Source of the DNA: Pseudomonas sp. Q11
GTDB lineage: Bacteria; Pseudomonadota; Gammaproteobacteria; Pseudomonadales; Pseudomonadaceae
NCBI RefSeq assembly: GCF_024494355.1
Contig: NZ_JAKNQY010000035.1
Location: forward strand, 1-53,401
Direction of reading: 5' to 3'
Length of the DNA: 53,401 nucleotides
In this document: piece after piece, positions 32,767 to 41,185 of the stretch
Layout: every line of letters begins with the position of its first letter
How positions within the stretch are numbered: position 1 is the stretch's first letter
The notes under the pieces: generated by a model
The model's input: only the letters and a program-made list of their open reading frames with translations
Told to the model about the DNA's origin: nothing
The model's database searches: none
Translations under genes and position numbers: made by a program

Positions 32767-34374
32767 ATGACCGACCAGACCACCCGCCTGCCGATCCGCC
32801 GCGCCTTGATCAGCGTCTCCGACAAGACCGGGATCCTCGAATTCGCCCGCGAACTGCAACAGCTGGGCGTCGAGATTCTCTCCACCGGTGGGACCTTCAA
32901 GCTGCTGCAGGACAACGGCGTCGCCGCAGTGGAAGTCGCGGACTACACCGGTTTTGCGGAAATGATGGACGGTCGGGTCAAGACCCTGCACCCGAAGATC
33001 CATGGCGGGATCCTGGGTCGTCGCGGCATCGACGACGCCATCATGAACGAGCACGGCATCAAGCCGATCGACCTGGTGGCCGTCAACCTCTACCCGTTCG
33101 AAGCCACCATCAACAAGCCAGGCTGCGACTTGCCGACCGCCATCGAAAACATCGATATCGGCGGCCCGACCATGGTCCGCTCGGCGGCCAAGAACCACAA
33201 AGACGTGGCCATCGTGGTCAACGCCAGCGACTACGCCAGCGTACTGGATAACCTCAAGGCCGGTGGCCTGACCTACGCCCAGCGCTTCGACCTGATGCTC
33301 AAGGCCTTCGAACACACCGCCGCCTACGACGGCATGATCGCCAACTACATGGGCACCGTGAACCAGGCGGCCGAAACCCTGGGCACGGAAGGTCGCAGCG
33401 AATTCCCGCGCACCTTCAACAGCCAGTTCATCAAGGCCCAGGAAATGCGCTACGGCGAGAACCCGCACCAGAGCGCGGCGTTCTACGTGGAAGCCAAGCC
33501 GGCCGAAGTCGGTATCGCCACCGCCACCCAGTTGCAAGGCAAGGAACTGTCGTTCAACAACGTGGCCGACACCGATGCGGCGCTGGAATGCGTCAAGAGC
33601 TTCGTCAAGCCGGCCTGCGTGATCGTCAAGCACGCCAACCCGTGCGGTGTGGCCGTTAGCCCCGATGCCGAGGGCGGCATCCGCCAGGCCTACGAACTGG
33701 CCTACGCCACCGACACTGAATCGGCATTCGGCGGCATCATCGCCTTCAACCGTGAACTGGACGCAGAAACCGCCAAGGCCATCGTCGAGCGTCAGTTCGT
33801 CGAAGTGATCATCGCCCCTTCGGTCAGCGAAGAAGCCCGCGCCATCGTCGCCGCCAAGGCCAACGTGCGCCTGCTGGCCTGCGGTCAATGGTCGGCCGAC
33901 CGTGCACCGGCCTGGGACTACAAGCGTGTCAACGGCGGCCTGCTGGTACAAAGTCGCGACATCGGCATGATCGGCAGCGAAGATTTGAAAGTGGTGACCA
34001 AGCGCGCCCCAAGCGAGCAGGAAATCAACGATTTGATCTTCGCCTGGAAAGTCGCCAAGTACGTCAAGTCCAACGCCATCGTCTACGCCAAGAACCGCCA
34101 GACCATCGGCGTCGGCGCCGGCCAGATGAGCCGCGTGAACTCGGCTCGCATCGCCGCGATCAAGGCTGAACACGCCGGTTTGCAGGTACAGGGCGCGGTC
34201 ATGGCCTCCGATGCGTTCTTCCCGTTCCGCGACGGCATCGACAACGCGGCCAAGGTCGGCATCACCGCGGTGATCCAGCCGGGTGGTTCGATGCGTGACA
34301 GCGAAGTGATTGCCGCCGCCGATGAGGCAGGGATTGCGATGGTGTTCACGGGAATGCGTCATTTCAGGCACTGA
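32767..34374 (+). CDS. purH: Bifunctional AICAR transformylase/IMP cyclohydrolase
   Basis: 535 residues, the usual PurH length. The N-terminal IMP cyclohydrolase domain (RRALISVSDKTG, STGGTFKLL, DGRVKTLHPKIHGGIL) catalyses the last step of purine synthesis. The C-terminal AICAR transformylase domain carries KHANPCGVAV with the catalytic KH pair and the ending DAFFPFRDGID...QPGGSMRD. Start ATG at 32767 follows a GAAATTGA stretch with a weak ribosome site. Followed by purD in the same direction. Confidence 0.96.
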   Translation: MTDQTTRLPIRRALISVSDKTGILEFARELQQLGVEILSTGGTFKLLQDNGVAAVEVADYTGFAEMMDGRVKTLHPKIHGGILGRRGIDDAIMNEHGIKPIDLVAVNLYPFEATINKPGCDLPTAIENIDIGGPTMVRSAAKNHKDVAIVVNASDYASVLDNLKAGGLTYAQRFDLMLKAFEHTAAYDGMIANYMGTVNQAAETLGTEGRSEFPRTFNSQFIKAQEMRYGENPHQSAAFYVEAKPAEVGIATATQLQGKELSFNNVADTDAALECVKSFVKPACVIVKHANPCGVAVSPDAEGGIRQAYELAYATDTESAFGGIIAFNRELDAETAKAIVERQFVEVIIAPSVSEEARAIVAAKANVRLLACGQWSADRAPAWDYKRVNGGLLVQSRDIGMIGSEDLKVVTKRAPSEQEINDLIFAWKVAKYVKSNAIVYAKNRQTIGVGAGQMSRVNSARIAAIKAEHAGLQVQGAVMASDAFFPFRDGIDNAAKVGITAVIQPGGSMRDSEVIAAADEAGIAMVFTGMRHFRH

Positions 34375-34379
34375 ATGGC

Positions 34380-34535
34380 GGCAGCTAAAAGCCTCAAGCT
34401 GCAAGCGGCAAGAAAAGAGCAGATAGATGTCGTTCTTTTTACCGGTGCAGCCTTACTAATTCAAAGCCAAAAGCTGCAAACAAGAGCTACGCGTATTCGC
34501 TCTTACTTGCAGCTTGTAGCTTGCAGCTTCTCCGA
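34380..34535. repeat. purH-purD spacer with AAGCTGCAAGC-type inverted repeats
   Basis: AAGCTGCAAGC (34396-34406) and its complement GCTTGCAGCTT (34519-34529) flank further partial copies (AAAAGCTGCAAAC near 34468, ACTTGCAGCTTGTAGC near 34505). The spacer is less G/C-rich than the genes. Such GCTTGTAGCTTGCAGCTT repeats recur in Pseudomonas genomes. The right-hand copy ends just before the purD ribosome site. Confidence 0.75.
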
Positions 34536-34547
34536 AGGAGTCTTTCT

Positions 34548-35843
34548 TTGAACATTTTGATCATTGGCAGCGGTGGCCGTGAACACGCCCTGGCCTGGAA
34601 AGTGGCTCAGGATCCGCGTGTGCAGAAGGTGTTCGTGGCACCGGGCAATGCCGGTACCGCCATCGAAGCCAAGTGCGAAAACGTCGCCATCGACGTGCTG
34701 GCCCTGGAACAACTGGCCGACTTCGCCGAGAAGAACGTCTCGCTGACCATCGTCGGCCCGGAAGTGCCGCTGGTCGCCGGTGTGGTCGATCTGTTCCGCA
34801 CCCGTGGCCTGGACTGCTTCGGGCCAACATCCGGCGCCGCGCAACTGGAAGGCTCGAAAGCGTTCACCAAGGATTTCCTGGCACGTCACAAGATTCCGAC
34901 CGCCGACTACCAGAACTTTACCGAGATCGATCCGGCCCTGGCTTACCTGCGCGAAAAAGGCGCACCGATCGTGATCAAGGCCGACGGTCTGGCCGCCGGT
35001 AAAGGCGTGATCGTAGCCATGACCCTGGCCGAAGCCGAAGACGCCGTGCGCGACATGTTGGCCGGCAATGCCTTCGGGGATGCCGGTTCCCGGGTGGTGA
35101 TCGAAGAGTTCCTCGACGGCGAAGAAGCCAGCTTCATCGTCATGGTCGATGGCAGGAACGTCCTGCCAATGGCCACCAGCCAGGACCACAAACGTGTTGG
35201 CGATGGCGACAGCGGCCCGAACACCGGCGGCATGGGTGCCTACTCCCCGGCCCCGGTGGTCACCGCCCAGGTCCATCAGCGGGTCATGGACCAGGTCATC
35301 TGGCCGACCGTGCGCGGCATGGCCGATGAAGGCAACGTCTACACCGGCTTCCTGTATGCAGGCCTGATGATCGACAAGGCTGGTAACCCAAAAGTCATCG
35401 AATTCAACTGCCGTTTCGGCGATCCTGAGACCCAGCCGGTGATGCTGCGCCTGCAATCAAGCCTGGTGCTGCTGGTCGAAGCGGCCCTGGCCCAGGCACT
35501 GGACAAGGTCGAAGCCCAATGGGATCCGCGTCCAAGCGTCGGCGTGGTACTGGCAGCCGGGGGTTATCCGGGCGACTACGCTAAAGGCAATGCGATACAA
35601 GGCCTGGATGCAGCAGCCGGGCTGGAAGGCAAGGTTTTCCATGCGGGGACCGCGCTGAAGGATGGCCAGGTGGTCACCGCCGGAGGTCGTGTGCTTTGCG
35701 CCACTGCCATGGGGTCCAGCGTCGACGCGGCTCAGCAGCAGGCCTACAAGCTTGCCGCCGAGATCGATTGGGAAGGCTGTTTTTACCGCAAGGACATTGG
35801 CTACCGGGCCATTGCCCGTGAGCGTGGCGAAAATCTGGAATAA
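34548..35843 (+). CDS. purD: Phosphoribosylamine-glycine ligase
   Basis: 431-residue ATP-grasp enzyme, second step of purine synthesis. NILIIGSGGREHALAWK opens the protein. KADGLAAGKGVIVA and the ATP-grasp segment VIEEFLDGEEASF are intact; the C-terminal FHAGTALKDGQVVTAGGRVL is typical. The start is a TTG at 34548, chosen because GAAGGAG lies seven bases upstream and the encoded N-terminus is the conserved one. It could share the purH transcript, separated by the repeat-bearing spacer. Confidence 0.95.
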   Translation: MNILIIGSGGREHALAWKVAQDPRVQKVFVAPGNAGTAIEAKCENVAIDVLALEQLADFAEKNVSLTIVGPEVPLVAGVVDLFRTRGLDCFGPTSGAAQLEGSKAFTKDFLARHKIPTADYQNFTEIDPALAYLREKGAPIVIKADGLAAGKGVIVAMTLAEAEDAVRDMLAGNAFGDAGSRVVIEEFLDGEEASFIVMVDGRNVLPMATSQDHKRVGDGDSGPNTGGMGAYSPAPVVTAQVHQRVMDQVIWPTVRGMADEGNVYTGFLYAGLMIDKAGNPKVIEFNCRFGDPETQPVMLRLQSSLVLLVEAALAQALDKVEAQWDPRPSVGVVLAAGGYPGDYAKGNAIQGLDAAAGLEGKVFHAGTALKDGQVVTAGGRVLCATAMGSSVDAAQQQAYKLAAEIDWEGCFYRKDIGYRAIARERGENLE

Positions 35844-35907
35844 CCCGGCCATTCAGACCGGCAAGCGCCCATGGCTCTTGCCTGTCTGCTCCGGCGCCGC
35901 GCATAGT

Positions 35908-35913
35908 TATAAT
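35908..35913 (+). promoter_or_regulatory. Candidate -10 box of retS
   Basis: A perfect TATAAT lies 29 bases before the retS GTG start; no convincing -35 hexamer is seen at the expected distance. Confidence 0.4.
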
Positions 35914-35942
35914 CTGGCATCAACCTACGAAGGGATTTCGCC

Positions 35943-38717
35943 GTGCGCTGGCTCAGGATTGCCATAGGTTTAACCGTTACCCTGCTGACGCTGCTCTGCA
36001 CGCTCCCGGCCCAGGCCGCGCCAGGCAGTGGCTGGGCGGTATTGTTCGACGAACAGGGTGACCTGAAGCTGAGCGACATCCGTTCTGCCCGCTACACCAA
36101 CCAATTCAGCCCCATCGACCTGGACGGCCTAAAGGCCGCCGAGCCGGGCGGGGCATTGTGGCTGCGGTTCCGGCTGGCCCCCGACCCGCACGAACAAATA
36201 CTGCGCATCTTTGCGCCAGACCTGTCTCGCCTGAACCTCTATGTGCTGGACGGCGATGCCCTGGTAGACCAACAAGTCGGTGGCGATGCCCTGCCACGTA
36301 TCGAACAACCGGTACCCAGCAGCGATTACCTGCTGGCCCTGCCTCGCAGCGACAAACAGCTGGACGTCTACCTGCGACTGGCGTCCCGGCACGAACTGCG
36401 GCCCTATGTCACTCTGGAACCGGCGATACAGGCCGCAGCCAATCAGAACCAGACGCTGATCTATGGGTTGCTGTTCGGCTGCATCGCGATGCTGATCCTG
36501 CACAACCTCACCCGCTACGCCTATACCCGTTCACGCAGTTGCCTGTGGCTGGCGGCCTGTGAAGGGCTGTTGATGCTGAGCCTGGTGCTGCTGTTGAACC
36601 TGGCTGGAGCCTGGCTGCCCGACTGGCCGGCGATTCAGACGCCGGGGGCCTACTTGGCCCTGCTGCTGACGGCGCCCTGCGGCCTGATGTTCGCCTACCG
36701 TTTCTTCGCGCCCCTGGGCCCACACCCGTTGAACCGGCTGCTGCTGGGGGACATCGTGTTCATCACGCTCTGCAGCCTGCTGCTGTTGTTCGTGAACACA
36801 CTGCCGCTCAATATCATGACCTATGCCCTGGTGGCCCTGGCCGGCCTGAGCATGCTGTTCGTCAGCGCCTGGCATTGGCAAAAGGGCTACAGCCCGGCAC
36901 GGCTGTTTGTCGCCGCCATGGTGGTCTTCAACCTGGGTACGCTGATCATCCTTCCAGCCCTGCAAGGCCTCACGCAAGTCGCCCCCCAGGGCCTGATCAT
37001 CACACTGCTGGGATTCATCTGCGTCAGCGGACTGCTGATGAGTGTCGCCCTGGGCGAGCGCCAGCGCTCAATCAACGAGAGCCGTTTCAGCATCAGCCGC
37101 GACCTGGCGGCGAGCAACGCCGAGATCAATGCCAAGGCCGAGTTCCTGGCCAAGATCAGTCACGAGATCCGTACGCCAATGAACGGCGTACTGGGCATGA
37201 CCGAACTGCTGCTGGGCACACCGCTGTCGGTCAAGCAGCGCGATTACGTGCAGACGATCCACAGCGCCGGCAATGAACTGCTGACTCTGATCAACGAGAT
37301 CCTCGACATTTCCCGGCTGGAGTCCGGGCAGATCGAACTGGACGACGTGCAATTCGACCTCAATGCGCTGATCGAGGACTGCCTGAGCATCTTCCGCGCC
37401 AAGGCCGAACAGCAGAATGTCGAACTGATCAGTTTTATCCAGCCCCAGGTGCCGCGAGTAATCAGCGGTGACCCGACACGGTTGCGCCAGGCGTTGCTGA
37501 GCCTGCTGGAAAACGCCCTGAAAAAAACCGACGAGGGCGAAGTGTTGATCGTCGTGGCGCTGGACGAGCGCAGCAATCAGCCGCGCCTGCGCATCGCGGT
37601 GCAGGACAGTGGAACACCCATGGACGCCGAAGAGCGCGACACGCTGATGCACGCCGAACTGCATAGCAAGAACTTCCTCTCGGCCACCCGCCTGGGCGGT
37701 AATCTGGGCCTGGTTATCGCCCGTCAACTGATCATGCTGATGCACGGGGAGTTCGGTATCAAAAGCGGCAGCAACCAGGGCAGCACCTTGTGGCTCACCT
37801 TGCCGCTGGACCCGGATCGCCTCGAACATCCGACCTCCGACCTCGACGGTCCGCTGCAAGGTGCGCGGGTGTTGATCGTCGACGACAATGACACCTGCCG
37901 CAAAGTGCTGGTGCAGCAGTGCAGCGCCTGGGGCCTGAACGTCAGCGCGGTACCATCGGGCAAGGAAGCCCTGGCGCTGCTGCGCACCAAGGCTCACCTT
38001 CGGGACTACTTCGACGTGGTGCTGCTGGACCAGAACATGCCCGGCATGACCGGCATGCAACTGGCGGCCAAGATCAAGGAAGACCCGAGCCTGAACCACG
38101 ACATCCTGTTGATAATGCTCACCGGCATCAGCAACGCGCCGAGCAAGATCGTGGCGCGCAACAGCGGAGTCAAGCGCATCCTCGCCAAACCGGTGGCCGG
38201 TTATACCCTCAAGACTACCCTGGCGGACGAACTGAACCAGCGCAACAAAGGCCTGGCGCCGAACATCCCGCTGAGCGCCGGCCCTGTCGTCCCGGTAAAA
38301 GTGCCCAGTGACTTCCGCATCCTGGTGGCCGAAGACAACAGCATTTCCACCAAGGTCATCCGCGGCATGCTCGGCAAGCTCAACCTGCAACCCGACACCG
38401 CCAGCAACGGCGAGGAAGCCCTCAAGGCCATGAAGGAGCAACGCTACGACCTGGTCTTGATGGACTGCGAAATGCCAATCCTCGACGGCTTTTCCGCCAC
38501 TCAGCAACTGCGCGCCTGGGAAATGGGTAACCAGCGGACCCGCACGCCGGTGGTGGCGCTCACGGCGCACATCCTGGCCGAGCACAAAGAGCGCGCCCGT
38601 CAGGCCGGGATGGACGGCCACATGGCCAAACCGGTGGAGCTGTCGCAACTGCGCGAGCTGATCGAACACTGGGTGGCCCAGCGCGACCAGCAGAATCGTA
38701 CCGCGCAGACGTCCTGA
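35943..38717 (+). CDS. retS: Hybrid sensor histidine kinase RetS
   Basis: 924 residues from a GTG start. Signal-like segment (1-26), periplasmic 7TMR-DISMED2 sensor (about 30-165), seven transmembrane helices (about 175-385), HisKA with H407 in KISHEIRTPMNG, an HATPase-like domain, and two receivers with D696 (LLDQNMP) and D841 (LMDCEMP). The ATPase G1 box reads DSGTPM rather than DXGXG, so kinase activity may be weak. RetS is known to inhibit GacS, thereby lowering Rsm small RNAs and controlling biofilm, type VI secretion and toxin expression. Position between purD and marC is the same as in P. aeruginosa (PA4856). Confidence 0.92.
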   Translation: MRWLRIAIGLTVTLLTLLCTLPAQAAPGSGWAVLFDEQGDLKLSDIRSARYTNQFSPIDLDGLKAAEPGGALWLRFRLAPDPHEQILRIFAPDLSRLNLYVLDGDALVDQQVGGDALPRIEQPVPSSDYLLALPRSDKQLDVYLRLASRHELRPYVTLEPAIQAAANQNQTLIYGLLFGCIAMLILHNLTRYAYTRSRSCLWLAACEGLLMLSLVLLLNLAGAWLPDWPAIQTPGAYLALLLTAPCGLMFAYRFFAPLGPHPLNRLLLGDIVFITLCSLLLLFVNTLPLNIMTYALVALAGLSMLFVSAWHWQKGYSPARLFVAAMVVFNLGTLIILPALQGLTQVAPQGLIITLLGFICVSGLLMSVALGERQRSINESRFSISRDLAASNAEINAKAEFLAKISHEIRTPMNGVLGMTELLLGTPLSVKQRDYVQTIHSAGNELLTLINEILDISRLESGQIELDDVQFDLNALIEDCLSIFRAKAEQQNVELISFIQPQVPRVISGDPTRLRQALLSLLENALKKTDEGEVLIVVALDERSNQPRLRIAVQDSGTPMDAEERDTLMHAELHSKNFLSATRLGGNLGLVIARQLIMLMHGEFGIKSGSNQGSTLWLTLPLDPDRLEHPTSDLDGPLQGARVLIVDDNDTCRKVLVQQCSAWGLNVSAVPSGKEALALLRTKAHLRDYFDVVLLDQNMPGMTGMQLAAKIKEDPSLNHDILLIMLTGISNAPSKIVARNSGVKRILAKPVAGYTLKTTLADELNQRNKGLAPNIPLSAGPVVPVKVPSDFRILVAEDNSISTKVIRGMLGKLNLQPDTASNGEEALKAMKEQRYDLVLMDCEMPILDGFSATQQLRAWEMGNQRTRTPVVALTAHILAEHKERARQAGMDGHMAKPVELSQLRELIEHWVAQRDQQNRTAQTS

Positions 38718-38779
38718 GCCGACAGACACCAAAACGCCTGATAGACTCCCGACGTCCTTCTCTGTCTTGAGCCTCGACC

Positions 38780-39376
38780 ATGCTTCATGTGTTGTTCAGC
38801 GTTTACCTGAAGATGCTGGTGCTCTACAGCCCCTTCTTCGTGCTGTCGTGTTTTATCAGCCTGACTCGCGGCTATTCGCGCAAGGAACAACGGCGCCTGG
38901 CCTGGAAAGTCGCGATCGCGACGCTGGTGTCCAGCGTATTGCTGTACTTGTTCGGACGGGTGATTTTCAGCGTGTTCGGCATCACCGTGGATGCGTTCCG
39001 AATCGGCGCCGGCAGCGTGCTGTTCATTTCGGCGCTGGGCATGGCGCAAGGCAAGTCAGCCGTACAGACAGATAATGTTCAGCAGGACGTGACCATCGTC
39101 CCGCTGACCATTCCGTTGACTGTCGGCCCCGGCACCATTGGCGCCTTGCTGGTGATGGGTGTGAGCCAGCCGCACTGGGACGACAAACTCATGGCCATCA
39201 TCAGCATCGCCCTGGCCAGCTTCACCGTCGGCGTGGTGCTTTACCTGTCCAGCCGCATCGAGCGGATTCTGGGTGACCAGGGCTTACAGATCGTCAGCCG
39301 CCTGATGGGGCTGTTTGTCTGTGCCCTGGCGGCGCAGATCATTTTTACCGGGGTGCGGGGCTACCTGGTGCCGTAG
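38780..39376 (+). CDS. MarC-family integral membrane protein
   Basis: 198-residue inner-membrane protein with six predicted helices. The conserved segments PFFVLSCFISLTRGYS and VPLTIPLTVGPGTIGALLV mark the MarC family. The name is historical; MarC itself is not a proven drug-resistance protein. It follows retS as in P. aeruginosa (PA4857). The next gene is convergent, with 20 bases between. Confidence 0.88.
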   Translation: MLHVLFSVYLKMLVLYSPFFVLSCFISLTRGYSRKEQRRLAWKVAIATLVSSVLLYLFGRVIFSVFGITVDAFRIGAGSVLFISALGMAQGKSAVQTDNVQQDVTIVPLTIPLTVGPGTIGALLVMGVSQPHWDDKLMAIISIALASFTVGVVLYLSSRIERILGDQGLQIVSRLMGLFVCALAAQIIFTGVRGYLVP

Positions 39377-39396
39377 CGATGGCGATGCCTGAACAT

Positions 39397-40218
39397 TCAG
39401 GCGCGCTTGCGACGGCTGAATCGTTGTTTCAGTACCTCTTTGCGATGCTCGCCCAGGTACTCTTCGATGTCCTGCCTGAACTCCTCATAGCGAACCGGAT
39501 TGAAGGTCACGAACGACTTACCGCGGAAGATCTCTCGCGCTGAAGCTTGCCAATTCACGAAAAGAACCCCGCCGTTATTCGAAGAGCCGGACTGTTTTAT
39601 CGAGGCGCAGGACGCGATCAGAAGACCGTTGGACAACTGCTCGCACGGGATGACGGACAAGCGCGCGCCATCGGCCGACTTGGCCTGAGTGTCGAACAGA
39701 TCGAGGGTTCCCTTGTCCTGCTTCAAGCCATCAATCGTAGTGTTTACGACAGTCCCGAGCACTGCCGCCGCCGGAATGCTGGCTTTCGCGCCATCAATGA
39801 TCCCTTTGACGATATCGCTGATGACGTTGTCCATATCCACCCGCAGCGAACTTTCGGAATAGCGCGAGTAACCGTCATCGGCCACAAAACACCCGAGGTC
39901 TTGCAGACAGCGGATGAACGCGTCATACCACGCGTGGGTATTCTTGCCGCCGGGAACTTCAAAGTTGGCCTCCATGATTGCCATGGTCATCAGGTTTTCC
40001 ATGATCGCCATATTATTGAGCGACATGTTATTGCCATAGCCTACGAGCGCATCACCCAGCATGAGCGCATCCATTGCCTTGGTCGGGCTGTCCTGCAACT
40101 GCACGATAGACCTGCGTACACGCCGGCTGGCAGACGCCAATGCCTTACGTCGATTGACACGCGCGCCAATCAATTCAACACTTTGTGCCACGCTGATTTC
40201 ACTTTCAAACTGTTCCAT
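39397..40218 (-). CDS. Unknown protein, paralogue of the gene at 40458
   Basis: 273 residues; I do not recognise a named family. The N-terminal third is Arg/Met-rich and contains MSLNNMAIMENLMTMAIMEA. The C-terminal two thirds align at low identity with the 215-residue product at 40458: W(Y/F)xxxxRxLxxLG (AWYDAFIRCLQDLG against GWFEEYVRTLNFLG), then (V/I)IP, then LF..W...AR.I, and a basic end. No signal peptide is seen; SIPAAAVLGTVV is mildly hydrophobic. It starts at an ATG after AAGGAAG and is divergent from its paralogue across an A/T-rich 239-base gap. It lies beside the giant toxin, so an accessory, immunity or co-toxin role is possible but unproven. Confidence 0.7.
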   Translation of the reverse strand: MEQFESEISVAQSVELIGARVNRRKALASASRRVRRSIVQLQDSPTKAMDALMLGDALVGYGNNMSLNNMAIMENLMTMAIMEANFEVPGGKNTHAWYDAFIRCLQDLGCFVADDGYSRYSESSLRVDMDNVISDIVKGIIDGAKASIPAAAVLGTVVNTTIDGLKQDKGTLDLFDTQAKSADGARLSVIPCEQLSNGLLIASCASIKQSGSSNNGGVLFVNWQASAREIFRGKSFVTFNPVRYEEFRQDIEEYLGEHRKEVLKQRFSRRKRA

Positions 40219-40457
40219 ATCACTTCCTTGGTTAACTATATGACCGCTCCTGCGGACAGGTAACAATCTAGATGACTCAGCAAAAAACCAACAACCCAAA
40301 ACTGAATACAATATATGTAGCCCACCCAAAACTTGCAGCACAACCCTCACAACTAAAACATCCAGACTTTAATTAACCACCCCCACATACTTGAAGACTC
40401 CGACCGTTGTTGTATTCATAAAGCACAACATACCAACTCTGACGGAGAGCGTTTTTT
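40219..40457. other. A/T-rich divergent intergenic region of the paralogous pair
   Basis: 239 bases, clearly richer in A and T than neighbouring DNA, between two divergent genes. It must contain both promoters. TTGAAG near 40392 with TATTCA 16 bases on is a weak candidate for the plus-strand gene. No repeat or gene is visible. Confidence 0.5.
40222..40230 (-). promoter_or_regulatory. RsmA/RsmE-like site at the ribosome-binding site of the 39397-40218 gene
   Basis: On the transcript CAAGGAAGU matches CANGGANG-U and overlaps the Shine-Dalgarno sequence. Only the base preceding the motif deviates from the consensus. Regulation is inferred. Confidence 0.35.
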
Positions 40458-41105
40458 ATGAATCAATTAACCGGACTGGTCACAGGCCCCACTCTGCTTT
40501 CTTACATCGAAGCACCGTCTGCGCAAGACCACAACGACATCGCCGACTGCAACAACATTGCCACCCGATCGGCCGACCTCGGCCATCATCGCTATGCGGA
40601 CCCCAAGGGCTGGTTTGAAGAGTATGTCCGCACGTTGAATTTCCTCGGTTGGTCGCTGTATGGCGACGCCATCCATACACGCACGCAACATATCGTCTCG
40701 GGCTCCGTGGCGGACTTCCTGGTGGAGAGCGCGCAGGCCATGCGGGACTCAGGGCAGGCGAATGCGATGATCGATACGCTGGACACGTTGAAGACCCACA
40801 ACCCGGCCATGCTGTCCCTTGATAAAGAAACACGCGAAGGCGAGACATTTCAAATCATTCCCACCCGATACGACTCACAAGGCAATCTCAATATCGCCCT
40901 GTATAAACTCGAAATGAGCGTTGACATAAGAAGACGCAGCTTTCTGTTCTGGGACTGGGAAAAGCGCTCCGCCAGAATCATCCAGCGTAAAGCGTTCCTG
41001 AAACTGAACAGAAGCGCGCTGGACAGCAAAAGAGTGCTCATCAAAAAGAAACTGGATGAACACCTCATGCGGCGCTTTGCCTTGCGCAAGGGGTTCGTCT
41101 CCTGA
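40458..41105 (+). CDS. Unknown protein, paralogue of the gene at 39397
   Basis: 215 residues, no recognised family. It shares with the 273-residue neighbour a core from GWFEEYVRTLNFLGW to a C-terminal segment SFLFWDWEKRSARIIQRKAF followed by a strongly basic tail (RRFALRKG). It lacks the neighbour's 60-residue N-terminal extension. No signal peptide or transmembrane helix. GGAG lies 11 bases before the ATG, a long spacing. It converges on the giant toxin gene with a shared terminator between. Codon use and flanking DNA are more A/T-rich than the core genes, suggesting acquisition together with the toxin. Confidence 0.7.
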   Translation: MNQLTGLVTGPTLLSYIEAPSAQDHNDIADCNNIATRSADLGHHRYADPKGWFEEYVRTLNFLGWSLYGDAIHTRTQHIVSGSVADFLVESAQAMRDSGQANAMIDTLDTLKTHNPAMLSLDKETREGETFQIIPTRYDSQGNLNIALYKLEMSVDIRRRSFLFWDWEKRSARIIQRKAFLKLNRSALDSKRVLIKKKLDEHLMRRFALRKGFVS

Positions 41106-41125
41106 GTCATTAGTGGCGACATAAA

Positions 41126-41160
41126 AAAGGGTTGTCGATGAATATCACCGACAACCCTTT
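41126..41160 (-). terminator. Bidirectional terminator between the 40458 gene and the giant toxin gene
   Basis: AAAGGGTTGTCG (41126-41137) and CGACAACCCTTT (41149-41160) form a 12-bp stem. On the minus strand it is followed by TTTTTT, making a strong terminator for the toxin gene; on the plus strand the T run is short. Confidence 0.88.
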
Positions 41161-41185
41161 CTTCACTCAACGCTGCTCACGATCA

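Noticed and set aside
39387..39402. Palindrome GCCTGAACATTCAGGC at the marC / 39397 gene junction as a terminator
   Set aside because: The stem is short with a two-base loop, no T run follows, and it includes the stop codon of the minus-strand gene.
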